A stretch of DNA of 64,000 bases from positions 558,001 through 622,000 of the forward strand of contig NC_053202.1 in assembly GCF_905163445.1 (NCBI RefSeq), given 5' to 3'. Source of the DNA: Pararge aegeria (taxonomy: Eukaryota > Arthropoda > Insecta > Lepidoptera > Nymphalidae). This document shows positions 24,319 to 35,000 of this stretch, one piece after another. The stretch's first letter is position 1. Every line of letters begins with the position of its first letter. Under the pieces are notes generated by a model that saw only the letters and a list, made by a program, of their open reading frames with translations, made no database searches and was not told where the DNA came from. Position numbers and translations under genes: made by a program.

Positions 24319-24942
24319 TCTCGAGCAGTGGCGGTACTACCATAGAAGTAGAAAAGCCGGGCTTGCGTTACAATAAATATCTCTTTAAAATTTGGCTCGA
24401 CTATTCTGCAACGCAATTCGCAAAATAATTAATACTTGATAGCAATGAGGAAATTAACACCATATTTTAAGTTTTGCTCAATAGTGTACAAACAATGAGT
24501 ATACAAACGTTACTCTGGCAGGTAGACTCTGTGGTAGCAACCGGCTGATAGAATGACTTATTGGTGACAAATTTATTTTGCTGTATAGGTAAGCACCAAA
24601 ATATCACAGTCGACCTCTCGCTTTGTCTCGCCCACACTCCTTGGCTTATTTGTGGCTTTTATGTTACTGCTTTTACTCATTGAAATTTTTATGTATTTAG
24701 CAGAGACAATCTAAATTATTTAATAATATAGTACATAAAATTAGTTTTAACGTTACAACAAGTTTAAGACATAAAATGCAAGATAGAGAGTTGAAATGCG
24801 TAAAGGTGACCAGCGAGCGAATTGAAACAACTTCACGTGTGTGTGTATGCTAGTATAGTTAAGTACTTAGGAGTTAGTCAAATTAGTCCTTTAAGTAACT
24901 GGGCTTGCTCAAATTCAAGATCCTAGGAACGCTACTGCTTTC

Positions 24943-25105
24943 AAGCATGCAGGTTTCCTCACGATGTTTTTTGCAACGTTAAAGTTACGTTAGAGTTATA
25001 TTTTTGAAACGCACATATCAAAAGTTAGGGATGCGTGCCGGGGTACGAATTCAGCCTCCTTAAAGGGAAGCCGAAGTCCTAACTACTACGCTATCGCGTA
25101 GCACC
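24943..25105 (-). repeat. SINE-1 body and head
   Basis: It runs from gcaggtttcctcacgatg to actacgctatcgcgtag. Confidence 0.65.
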
Positions 25106-25879
25106 GTGAATAGTAGCAGACGGTGATATGTGGTGTCGCTTTATGAAAGTCACATTATTATTTATACTCTCACGGGAAAAAAAAAAAAAATTGCTAAAAA
25201 TTCTGGCATACAAGTTATGTGTTGTTCCGTACATATAGCTACCGGTAGCTTTCGTCGTCAGCCTGGAGCTTGTAAATTTTTTGTGTATGCTTTATGCGAT
25301 GCTCACGTGATAAATTCCGCTCCAACTAGCTCTATCATACGTTAGCGTGGATTAGTTTTTGTTTGCACTGCAGGATGTTCAAAAATAGGATCACGTGAGT
25401 TTTGTGCTTTGTTTGAAAATATTTTTGCTGCTGCCCGGATATGTGTATTCGGGTGTCATTTTGCATGTATCGAATATAATTGGATAAAGTCTGTGAAAAA
25501 CTTAGACTGATTGATAAATTTCGTTTAAGAAAGAAAGCTGAAAGAAAGAAAGAAAGAAGAAGGAAAGCTGAACTTTTAAACACTAGGCTCTGACATTAAA
25601 TTAAGTAATCGTAACAATCGCACGTATTTTATTCCAAACTCCGACAAATGCTCAAAACAAATCGCCCGGCCGTCACGCATTGAGTTTTTTCACGGTTTTT
25701 TTCTTGCTAATAAATTGCCGGCCGATCTGGCCGTGATGAATCGCCCCGGGATATAAAGATAATTGCTCCACAAATCTAACCTAACTAAACTCGAATTTTC
25801 CTAATAACCTTTCGTTTTGAAGCTATAAACTCGTATATATTTTTGTAATACACCGCCTGCAGTTTGTTTTAAACCCCGA
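25106..25879. other. No gene seen
   Basis: An A13-14 run near 25180 and an (aaag)n microsatellite at about 25532-25560. Confidence 0.45.
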
Positions 25880-26002
25880 CGCAAAAACGACGTGGGATGT
25901 AAATACGACGTGTTCGTTGTCTCTGTGTGGATGTTTGTGTGTCTGTGTCATCATAGTTCGCAAACGAATGAACCAATTTTGATTTTAAGAGTGTTTGAAG
26001 CG
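25880..26002 (+). repeat. REP-J fragment
   Basis: It reads ccccgacgcaaaaacgacgt, then a TG-rich stretch and aatgaaccaattttgatttt. Confidence 0.6.
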
Positions 26003-26118
26003 GTGATAGCCCAGTGCGAAGTAGTTCGACTTCACTACACACCTCTAACTTTTTTAAGTTACATGCGTTTTAAGTAATTAAAATATCACTTGCTTCAACG
26101 GTGAAACAAATAATCGTG
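26003..26118 (+). repeat. SINE-1 with the B-box deleted
   Basis: gaagcggtgatagcccagtg passes straight to cacctctaac and cacttgcttcaacggtgaa; about 25 bp including the B-box is missing. Confidence 0.7.
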
Positions 26119-26177
26119 AGGAAATCTGTATGACTAAGAACAATATTTTTTTCACAATTTCTAACGCACAATTTCTA

Positions 26178-26243
26178 ACAAAAACAGAAGCAGAATACGA
26201 GAAGTATCCATATATGCCTCTCGTATTCTGCTTCTGTTTTTGT
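26178..26243. repeat. Perfect 25-bp hairpin
   Basis: Arms 26178-26202 and 26219-26243 (core cagaagcagaatacgaga) pair without mismatch around a 16-base loop. It lies just before the CR1-like LINE tail. Confidence 0.9.
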
Positions 26244-26303
26244 GTTTCTATTGTTGCTTTATTTCCTTAACTCGTAGTAAATGAATGAAAGAATGAATAC
26301 ACT

Positions 26304-29300
26304 TTTTTTTTTTTTTTTTTTTTATTAACGATAGGCCAGCGTTTGACGACAATCATGCCCGTTAGAAAGCAATGATGAGGTCTAGGTTGGAGCACGCTTG
26401 CCTAGAAAAAGCCTATTCACTCTAGCCTTGAAGGTACTTAAATTATACGTGGCAGGAAACACAGTTACCGGGAGGGCGTTCCACATCTTAGCGGCACGTA
26501 TCAGAAACGTGGATAAAAAACGTTTCGTGCGTGTTGATGGGATATCAACCACATAAGGATGCCACCGCTCTCGGTGTCTCGCTGTTCTGTGGTAAAACGG
26601 GGAAGGGGGAACAAGATTGTGAAGTTCCTGAGCACACTCACCGAAGTATATCCGGTAAAAAACCGATAAACAGGCAACATTGCGTCGGTGCTGGAGACTA
26701 TGTAGTTTCGCCTGCGTTAACGAATTGTCGCCTATAATTCTCCTGGCGCGACGATCCACCGAATCCAAAGCTTCAAGTTGGTACTTGGCAGAGCCACCCC
26801 ACAGGTGACTACAGTACTCCATGCAGGTTCGCACTTGAGCCTGGTACAGTGCGAGGCGTTGACCTGGCGTGAAGTACCGCCTAACCTTATTGAGGATACC
26901 AAGTTTTTTAGCTGCCACTTTGGCTTTGGACTCGATGCATTTGCCAAAATTGAGATTGGATGAGATGTTGACACCCAAGAGCTCAATATGGTCGCTAATT
27001 GGTACGGATACACCCCGGAAAGTGGGAGCCAAGGTGAAAGGGCTCTTTTTTGCGGAAAATAAACACGACTGCGTCTTGGCAGCATTGAACTTAACCAAAT
27101 TGGCGTCACCCCAATCAGACACCTCTTTTAGAGTCAAGTTAATACGCTCCACCAAGGACTCTCTATGCTCAAGGATATCATTAGCACTGGCCCTAGGGCT
27201 GGACAAGTACCTCTCCGTAACGGTGCTGTCATCAGCGTACCCAAAAAGATTGGGATTCAAAAGATCGTTGATGTGTAGCAGAAAGAGAGTAGCGGAGAGG
27301 ACAGATCCCTGAGGAACACCGGCATTGACAGCCATGAGGTCAGAAGAGTGGCCATCAACAACCACTCGAAAAGACCGTTCCCTCAAAAAATCAGATATCC
27401 AGCTGCAAAGGCCAGCAGGTATTTCGTAAGCAGAAAGCTTACTGAGAAGGCCGCCGTGCCAGACCCGATCAAAAGCCTTGGAGATATCCAGAGAGACAGC
27501 AAGTGCCTCACCGTGTTTCTCAATGGCTTCGCCCCATGTATGAGTGGCATACACTAGAAGATCACCAGTAGACCGGTTCTTACGGAAACCATACTGTCGG
27601 TCTGATATAAGATCGTTTCCTTCTAGGTATGAGAGGAGCTTGTTATTGAGTACACGTTCCATAGTTTTACAGAGTATGGACGTGATGGCAATAGGTCTGT
27701 AATTGGCCGGGTCCGCACGACTACCTTTCTTGGGTACTGGCTGCACATTCGCAATCTTCCAAGATTTTGGGACTTGAGCAGAATTTAGAGAGAGTCGAAA
27801 CAAGCGTGTCAGCACAGGAGACAACTCAGGAGCACAGTTCCGCAGGACAACTGCAGATATACCATCTGGGCCACTGGCTTTACTCACGTCAAGGTTGCGA
27901 AGTGCTTTTAAGACCTCGTGCTGGTGTATATGGACCTCAGACATGACTGAGTCGCACGGTAGAAGGCGCGGTGGGGGGGTACTTCCAGCATCCAGACGCG
28001 AGTTTTCCGCAAACAGAGATGCAAGGAGATTTGCTTTTTCTGCTGCAGACACTGCCAATGACCCGTCAGGTTTCTGCAAGGGTGGCAGCGAAGAACGACA
28101 AAAGTTTGCCTCGACCGACTTCGCGAGTGACCAGAAAGCTTTACTACCACTGGGAAGAGCAGCTAGTTTACGTCCAATGCGATTGGTGCGGCCGAAGCGA
28201 GACTTTTTGAGGACCCGCTTGTAGGATTTGGCGGCAATATTGAATTCTTTTTTCTTATCCCTGACGTCCAAAGCCTTATGAGCACGAGCATCCGCCCAAG
28301 CTACAAACGCAGACTGTTTTCGTGCCTCTGCACTGGCACATTCAGCGTTGTACCACGGGGGAGTTTTGCCAGCTAGTGATACGTCAGAGAATGGTATGAA
28401 GAACTCCATTGCCTGACGTATCACGCCTGATATAGCTTTCTCACAGCTCGAAGGGTCTTTGGAAGAGAAACAAATTTGCCGCCAAGGATAGGATGCAAAG
28501 AAATGACGCATCTCATCCCAATCTGCCAACCTGTATCGCCACACTCGTCTCTTAACAGTGGAATCAGAGGCGGGAGGGTAGTAGTTAGATACAGACTTCA
28601 CCAGACAGTGGTCGGAAGTACCTAAGGGAGCTGAAACTGACACCGAAAAACTGTCTGGGTCGGTTGTTAGCAGAAGGTCCAAACAATTGGGCGTATGACC
28701 GTTAACATCAGGTATCCGCGTGGCTACGTGAACGAGCTGAGAGAGATCTAACGATAATGCAAATTTGCGCGCCTCTCTCCCAGCATGATCGGTTTTCTGG
28801 TACGGGTATAGCCACTCTTGGTGGTGGGCATTAAAATCCCCCAGAAATACAAGCCTAGCAGTCGGATACCGACGCTGAACGGTATCTGCCCTTTCGCAGA
28901 GATAGTTGAACAGCTTTGTGGTCTCCTGGTCGCCGCTATGCGAACGATAGACGCACGCATAAATCGTACGCTCTAAACCCGTATCTACCAAGCACCACAG
29001 AACAGAGAAGTTTGGTACCTCCAAATTACGGAGACGTTGGCAGCAGATGTTGTCTCGAACGTACATGCAGACCCCTGCGCGAGGTTTAAAATTGTGCTCA
29101 AGCGAGTACCCGGGGTACTGCAGGTATCCTACATCTGCAGGACTGACTATTTGCGTCTCCGTAAGGAAAAGCATATGCGGCTTAGAGGTCTCAAGATGGT
29201 GATGAACCGCGTAGAGATTGGAGTGCAGTCCTCGAATGTTAGAGAGGTGCACTGTGAATGAGAGGTAGTGCAGCCGCTGTGTAACCTTACTTCTTTTTCT

Positions 29301-29712
29301 GTTACGCTTCATTATTATGTGGGGGTAGTGGATAGGTAGGGGAATTGGAAGTTGTACGAGATGCAGCATTTTAGATACCATGACCTTCGTCACCGCGACG
29401 CTGATGGTAGACTCGACTGGAGACCGCGGGGACGCCCGAACCCCCCTGGGAATCGCCATCGGGACCTCTCTCCGGTCGCCAACCGGCACGATGAAGGCCA
29501 TCCCAGGATTTTTCGCGAGGTGGCGGGGCAGCCTTTCATAGGTGGCTAACCTACTAATTGGGCCCCCTACTACCTGCGGTCGGCCAGCGGTGCACCGTGC
29601 TTCGGATCCCGCTGCTCTCCAAATCGAGACGCCCGGCGCCATGACAACACGGATCAAAACCTATCATCAAATGCAGCACAACTGTACAAACCCATTTCCC
29701 CTCAATTAGCTA
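26304..29712 (-). mobile_element. CR1/Jockey-like LINE copy with poly(A) tail
   Basis: The 3' end is marked by an uninterrupted A run (T run at 26304-26323 on the + strand) after a short 3' UTR. That UTR matches the fragment at 39832-39977 closely, including the reverse-strand form of gataggccagcg. The 5' end could not be fixed: I searched right of the ORF for a copy of the target next to the tail (gaatgaatacac) and found none, and GC-richer sequence continues to about 30.0 kb. The end given is therefore a minimum. Confidence 0.85.
26382..29657 (-). CDS. LINE ORF2: endonuclease/reverse transcriptase, CR1/Jockey-like, uninterrupted
   Basis: This is 1091 codons with no stop or frameshift. Residues ~135-355 are an APE-type endonuclease: SNIRGL (N140), LTETQ (E167), GDFNAHH (D274, N276) and TSDH (D349, H350). 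Residues ~575-880 are the reverse transcriptase: PANYRPIAITS (650-660), VSLDISKAFDRVW with D724, GVPQGSVLS and the catalytic YADD at 807-810. The C-terminus ends NLSTFKARVNRLF, which a second, truncated copy at about 39.87 kb repeats. There is no RNase H. The protein nicks target DNA and copies its RNA there. The first ~130 residues do not resemble the endonuclease; Met116 (29312), just before a basic stretch, is a likelier start. No ORF1 is visible upstream, so the copy may be 5'-truncated or of a single-ORF type. The clean reading frame implies a young insertion. Confidence 0.93.
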   Translation of the reverse strand: MIRVVMAPGVSIWRAAGSEARCTAGRPQVVGGPISRLATYERLPRHLAKNPGMAFIVPVGDRREVPMAIPRGVRASPRSPVESTISVAVTKVMVSKMLHLVQLPIPLPIHYPHIIMKRNRKRSKVTQRLHYLSFTVHLSNIRGLHSNLYAVHHHLETSKPHMLFLTETQIVSPADVGYLQYPGYSLEHNFKPRAGVCMYVRDNICCQRLRNLEVPNFSVLWCLVDTGLERTIYACVYRSHSGDQETTKLFNYLCERADTVQRRYPTARLVFLGDFNAHHQEWLYPYQKTDHAGREARKFALSLDLSQLVHVATRIPDVNGHTPNCLDLLLTTDPDSFSVSVSAPLGTSDHCLVKSVSNYYPPASDSTVKRRVWRYRLADWDEMRHFFASYPWRQICFSSKDPSSCEKAISGVIRQAMEFFIPFSDVSLAGKTPPWYNAECASAEARKQSAFVAWADARAHKALDVRDKKKEFNIAAKSYKRVLKKSRFGRTNRIGRKLAALPSGSKAFWSLAKSVEANFCRSSLPPLQKPDGSLAVSAAEKANLLASLFAENSRLDAGSTPPPRLLPCDSVMSEVHIHQHEVLKALRNLDVSKASGPDGISAVVLRNCAPELSPVLTRLFRLSLNSAQVPKSWKIANVQPVPKKGSRADPANYRPIAITSILCKTMERVLNNKLLSYLEGNDLISDRQYGFRKNRSTGDLLVYATHTWGEAIEKHGEALAVSLDISKAFDRVWHGGLLSKLSAYEIPAGLCSWISDFLRERSFRVVVDGHSSDLMAVNAGVPQGSVLSATLFLLHINDLLNPNLFGYADDSTVTERYLSSPRASANDILEHRESLVERINLTLKEVSDWGDANLVKFNAAKTQSCLFSAKKSPFTLAPTFRGVSVPISDHIELLGVNISSNLNFGKCIESKAKVAAKKLGILNKVRRYFTPGQRLALYQAQVRTCMEYCSHLWGGSAKYQLEALDSVDRRARRIIGDNSLTQAKLHSLQHRRNVACLSVFYRIYFGECAQELHNLVPPSPFYHRTARHRERWHPYVVDIPSTRTKRFLSTFLIRAAKMWNALPVTVFPATYNLSTFKARVNRLFLGKRAPT

Positions 29713-30010
29713 CTACGAGCATCGCTCCGGAACACGACCAGTCGTATGACACAGTAAATCGTGACACATGGCAAATCATTTAGCGGCGCGGCTTTGCTCG
29801 CAGGGTGGTATTTCAAGCCACGGACCAAACCTACCACCTTTGTTTTTGTTGCTCATTTTGCACCACCCAGGGGCCACGTGTAGGGTAACGAGGGTTCCAA
29901 CCTGTCTTTGGTAAAACCTACGGACGCGAGCAACTCTGACCCCCAAACACAACAACAAAGAAAAAAGTAGTTGCAGAGATACACATAGAGCAAGAGGGTA
30001 CAACTTGGTG
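29713..30010 (-). other. Possible 5' leader of the CR1/Jockey-like LINE
   Basis: The sequence is clearly less AT-rich than the DNA beyond 30.05 kb and abuts the LINE reading frame. On the minus strand a 26-codon frame (MSNKNKGGRFGPWLEIPPCE and on) ends at a stop; it could be an upstream ORF or the stub of ORF1. Membership in the element is inferred from composition only. Confidence 0.35.
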
Positions 30011-31576
30011 GCTTTATCGCTACATTGGTATTTTTTCCAGGCATCCGAAGGCTTAAAAAGAAATAAACATAGATAAGAGGAAGGTGGTGCAATTCATGAG
30101 TCATAGTTATAAATATGTGAATATAATACTATGTAACAATGATATAAATATATATAATAGTGGTGATAAAGAGTATAAATAAACAGTATAGTTAAAGCAT
30201 ATAGAAATTTAGGATAGTATGTGATCTATTACAGTTACAGCACCTGTTTCTTAAGTCAGTGATGCTATTTCAAAATTACCGCGATAGTATGTGACGTTCA
30301 GCCGATACCGGTAATGATTTGGATGAATTCTATTTACTTAGATAATGTTTACTTTACAAGGTTATAGAGATGTCAAAATGAAAGACGCTAAGCGAAGCTT
30401 GTCCGAGTACCTGTTATTTGAATAAGTAAATCCAATGCTAGTATAATTGCACAGCACATTTAATATTTGAGTTTTCAGTGTAACCTGGTATCATTTAGGG
30501 AATTCGCGACAAAACCATCCAACATTTATATCTGAAATGTAAATTAAAGAGCTATTCTCTCGGCAAATATTTGAATATGTTTCACGTGAAATGTAGAGGT
30601 ATTATGTTGTGTAAGGGCACACGCTTTTTACGATATCACATTATGTTTACGTAGCGTGACGTGTAAATTGACAGCGGCGTAAACAGCCAATAAGAGTGTG
30701 GGTAAATGTAAATTTTGAACATATCGCTGTAAATTGAGTTATCTTATAAAAACTTTCAGCTGATCTGAACAAAAAAAGTAAACAAAAATGTGCAAGCCTT
30801 CACGGGATGCCTGGCAGATCTGAAACATTGAAACTGTTATATGCATAAAATAACAAATAACGACGGGAAAAGAAAAATTATTACAAATTAAATCCACAAA
30901 ATAATGACTGTTTATTACATTTTAAATATAAACAAAATGAAATTTAAAATGTTTAAGGTCTAATGTCTTGTATTCAAAGCAGAGTTACAAACTTGAATCC
31001 TATCCCATCTCGCCTTTTTCATGAATGCATCAGTGCTGCCAATTCAGGAAAAAAGGGCTTGCTAATTTGACTACGTAAGAACCCACTCTGAGAGGAAATT
31101 ATAGTTATTACAGTTTTATTTAAAAAAAAATACACCCTTGTATAAGAAATGGACCTACGTGAATAAATATTTTTTGTTTTATTTTTTGTTTAAATCTAGG
31201 TTCCATTTAAGCTTATATTAACAACACTTTTTTATTATTTCAGGTAAATAACCAAAACAAAGAAACATATAAGAGTAAGTAAGAACTCCGTCAGGTAAAA
31301 GCGTAAACTTTGAAAAAAGTAAATGGCTTCAAATTGAAAGAAAAGATAATCAGTGAACAAATCCATAACGGCGCGTTTTAAAAAAGAAATATAACTTCAA
31401 AAATCAAATAGCTAATGACTATTGGGCTGACTTTACCATTGTTACAAAGACACTTTTCGTCCTATAGTGGTGTGTGGAAATTACTATATGTAACGCCAAG
31501 AGTGGTAATTCTAACCAAATCTCTTATTTCTCTCTGTTAGCTCAGCTAAACTAGCCAAACGGAATGTTGTTTTATT
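30011..31576. other. No gene or known repeat seen
   Basis: AT-rich sequence, possibly old unique DNA; no splice-flanked frame was found. Confidence 0.45.
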
Positions 31577-31665
31577 ATTCCACTACAAATTAGCCCACTA
31601 CATTCTCACCAATATTGTGTCTTTTGTAAGAATGCGCTCACCACTGCGCCATGGAGGTCTTAAAA
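31577..31665 (-). repeat. SINE-3 remnant, ends only
   Basis: The tail (actacaaattagcccacta) and head (ccactgcgccatggaggtc) are joined by a large internal deletion. Confidence 0.5.
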
Positions 31666-31825
31666 ATACCGATTGAACTCACGGTATAGCCTGGAACAGT
31701 CTACTAAAGACCTCTCTCAACATTTTCCCATAATTTGCGACGAGTGGTATTGGGAACTTTGATATCTTGGAGCAAGCCTTAGTAACGGGTTGCTTAGAGA
31801 CAGCAAAGAGCTTACTAATAATAGT

Positions 31826-31882
31826 AAAATTAATAAACATACTACGACAATACACACATCGCCGTCTAGCCCCTAGTAAGAT
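31826..31882 (-). repeat. SINE-2 tail fragment
   Basis: It reads actacgacaatacacacatc then gccgtctagcccc. Confidence 0.65.
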
Positions 31883-31999
31883 CATTCAGTAATTCGTTCG
31901 AAAGAAAATAATTTCATTCATACTTCGACGTTACACATGTACTGACTGTCAAACCACCATATTTGCTTTACACCATTTGTTTTTATTTCTTTTTACAAT

Positions 32000-32160
32000 A
32001 ACAATCCAACGCGTTTACGTAAGAAATCCACATTTTGAAAAATCTCACGTAAGATGGGGGATGGGGGAGGGGGTTGAATAAAATCTCATGACATCTCACG
32101 GCGGGGGTGGGGGCAGAAAATTAATAAAACACATCACGTAATTACTGGACGCCCCCTTAT
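32000..32160. repeat. G-rich dispersed repeat
   Basis: It contains two related modules, atctcacgtaagatggggga and atctcacggcgggggtgggg, and ends cacgtaattactggacgccc. Three G5 runs lie close together near 32056-32075. Confidence 0.45.
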
Positions 32161-32290
32161 GAGTACTAAGATGACTGATGAATATACATAAAAACAATGT
32201 CTTAGACACTGAAAAACATTCATGTTCATCCCACAAACATTTTCCTGTCGTGAGAATCGAACCCACGGCCTTGGACTCAGAAAGCAGAGT
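32161..32290 (-). repeat. SINE-2 fragment
   Basis: The body gacactgaaaaacattcatg and B-box gagaatcgaaccc are present; the head stops after cagaaagcagag. Confidence 0.75.
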
Positions 32291-32632
32291 TGGTGTTTAT
32301 TGTATTCTAAACTGCCGCCGACACATGTCAATAGTATAACAATCAAATAATTTAAAGAGTTTATCTCTTTCTTGATTTTATACATTTAGGCTTAAGAACT
32401 TTTCTTTTTCACAACTTGCAGGATTTCAAACTGAAATTGCTTCATATAAAGATACAACTTGCATATAAATGTCTCGCAGGTGCTATTTTGTGACTTTAAC
32501 CCACAATTTAAACCGATTTGCATATGCAAAGTATATGCTTTGGCGTTTACGTGTATGCATGCTGAATAATTTCCATGGAACACGTTGTAATTGGTAGCGT
32601 TTGCATAATTTACGCTTTATTAGGTGTTATCT

Positions 32633-32815
32633 CATCCTAACTAATATTATAAATCCTAACTAATTATATACGTTTGTTTGTCATTCCTGCGCGCCCTAAA
32701 TTAGCATCCAATCCACTTGCTTTTTGGCATAGAACTAGGTGAAAACACGGAGAGTATCATAGGCTACTTTTATTTTAGAGAAACAAAAGTTCCCGTGGGA
32801 TTTGTAAAAAGCGTA
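32633..32815 (-). repeat. TR-G fragment, reversed
   Basis: It begins cctaactaatattataaatc and contains catcataggctacttttatt-like sequence and tcccgtgggatttgtaaaaa. Confidence 0.6.
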
Positions 32816-33394
32816 ATGAATTCGGACAAAGATCATAAACAGGTAGTGAGGATTATAATTCTGAAACAAACGCGTCAACAATATTTAAGTAATACTGCTT
32901 CAAGCGACGATAGTAATCATCTTTAGAATGTAATTTTAAAGTTTGGAGCTCTGGCTTGGTTCCTTCAGCTATTATGTTACAGCTTTAAAGGCACACAGGC
33001 GGTGGAGCGTGGAGGCTTTGAGCTGGGATCAGGATGTTAGCGAGTGACATTAAAAATGCATTACCGCACTAGCGGCCTAACACCTCCGTGTCTAGGACTG
33101 AGAGTGATGTAACCAAGAACTTCTCGTAGTTGACGCTTCAGTTACTGGGATCATCAAAAGATACATGGAAAACTTTTCTTATAAATTCAGTTAACTTTTT
33201 GACGAGAATGTAAGTGAAATTTCTGGTACGATTGCGTTACATGACACTTAAGTGACATGTATAGCAATAAGAAACGCAAGTTAACAAATTGTATGAGATA
33301 CGCATGTCCTGTTTCATGCCAACAACTCCGCCATACTTTTTTTATTGTCATATTGAAGAATCAATCAGATGGGCATAACTAAGAAGAACTTGCA

Positions 33395-33600
33395 AGGAAC
33401 GCATCGTACAACGGGCCGCCCTATGTCCATCTACGTTAAGCATAGCTGTTAAGCCTCAGGTACCTATAATTACACCGGCAACCACCCCCTACAGAACTGG
33501 AACACAATATTGCAACAATGCTTTGAAGCAGAAATAAACGTGGTTGTAGTACTTCTCCGGACAAGCTCTGTCACAAAAAGCTGTACTACTACAGTATTTA
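33395..33600 (-). repeat. REP-E copy, reversed, nearly complete
   Basis: It runs from gcaaggaacgcatcgtacaa through attacaccggcaaccacccc to ctctgtcacaaaaagctgta. Confidence 0.7.
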
Positions 33601-33613
33601 ATTACATTTCTAC

Positions 33614-33832
33614 TTGCTCTTTTCCAACATCAACTTAAAAAAATGAATGTTAAAATGTAAAATGTAAATTGTTGATGTTCGAAAAGAGCAACTACTGAGT
33701 TACTTGCCGGCTTCTTCTCAGTAGAATCTGCCTTCCGAACCGACGGAAGAGTCACTACAAACAGACAGACTTGATGTTTTGAAAGTGCTTATATTAAGCG
33801 TACTGGAAACAAATGAATTTTGAATTTTGATT
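33614..33832 (+). repeat. LT-Z LINE tail with inverted 5' end
   Basis: The 3' end is at the right (aatgaattttgaattttga). At the left, ttgctcttttccaacatcaa (arm 33614-33634) is an inverted copy of 33671-33691 with one mismatch. Confidence 0.7.
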
Positions 33833-34204
33833 GTTTACTCAATACAAAGCGATAGATAAACAAGTGTCACTACTAAATCACACGTACGTTGTCTTTTGTC
33901 AACTTTTCAGTAGGTATCAAAAATTTGTTTTTAAGAATCTTTCCATTTTGATGGATAAATGGAATGCATCACAGTTATCCGTTTGTTTTTAATTTTAAAA
34001 ATACATTTTAGCAGCATATACAAATTAAAAAATATAAAAATTGTTGAATAATTTCTGAAATATTTTAGTTCATTTAAAAAGACTTTTGAGTTCGTTTAAA
34101 ACGGTCATTCCGGTAACACAGATACACAAAAAAATGCACAGACAGACACGTCAATAACAAAGAAGCCAAGCGTAATACAAACTAAATTTAAATGCCGATT
34201 ATAC

Positions 34205-34332
34205 AAAAAAATGTTTTTCAGTGTCTGGGTGTTTATCTGTACATAAGTATTTATTTAATTCATAAAAATATTTTTGTCGTCTTAGTAGGTATAACACAAG
34301 CTACGCTTACTTTGGGGCTAGTTGCCGATGAA
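34205..34332 (+). repeat. SINE-2 lacking its head
   Basis: It reads tttttcagtgtctgggtgtt then cttactttggggctagttgc. Confidence 0.75.
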
Positions 34333-34618
34333 TATAATTTTTTTTTAAAGAATTTTGGGATTATTTTGCTTAAAAATCATGCTATTGTAAAGCAGATTTA
34401 TGCTCGCTTTATCCTCAAAGCTATAATTTGTATAGCACATGGCAGCATTGTTGTATTTGCAGTTCCAGCACACACACACATAGCCTGTAGCTTGCGCGCT
34501 AAATTTGTTTCGTAAATTATAGCGTCTAGTAAACTTGCCGCTTGCATAGTTTATAGCTTCAAGTTATTGTTGTAAAGTATTTTATGTATTACCCGCTTAC
34601 CTGTTCTGTATTTAAGTC

Positions 34619-34745
34619 GTATCTTTGAGCGCTGCGAACTTCCGTAGGAGATTCCGGGTTCGATTTCCGGCAGGGGCAATTTGAGAATTCACAATTTCTG
34701 AATTTTCTCTGTCCGTGGCTAGTTACCACCCTAACGATAAAGTGC
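34619..34745 (+). repeat. SINE-3 half fused to SINE-1
   Basis: B-box gggttcgatttccggc and body gtggctagttaccaccctaa are present; it stops at the junction with SINE-1. Confidence 0.7.
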
Positions 34746-35000
34746 ACTACCCGGGGGCCCAGTTCGAATCTCAGAACGCACCTCAAATTTTTCTAAGTTA
34801 TGTGCATTTTAAGGAATTGAAATAACACTTGTTTCAACGGTGAGGAAAACATCGTGAGGAAACCTACATACCTGAGAGTTCTCCATAATGTTCACAAATG
34901 AGTGTGGAGACCACCAATCCGCACTGGGCCAGCGTGGTGGACTACGGCCTTACCCTTATTACCCTTCTTATTGTGGTCTGTAGTGGTACTAGCGCCATCT
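34746..35000 (+). repeat. SINE-1 lacking its A-box
   Basis: It starts at the B-box (cagttcgaatctcag), keeps the body (cgtgaggaaacctacatacc) and the tail (cagcgtggtggactacggcc). Confidence 0.8.

Noticed and set aside
26178..26243. MicroRNA precursor
   Set aside because: The arms pair perfectly with no bulges and lie in repeat-rich DNA. Real precursors usually have mismatches, and nothing here shows expression.
26531..28224. Plus-strand frames across the LINE
   Set aside because: They are shadows of the real minus-strand reverse transcriptase frame.
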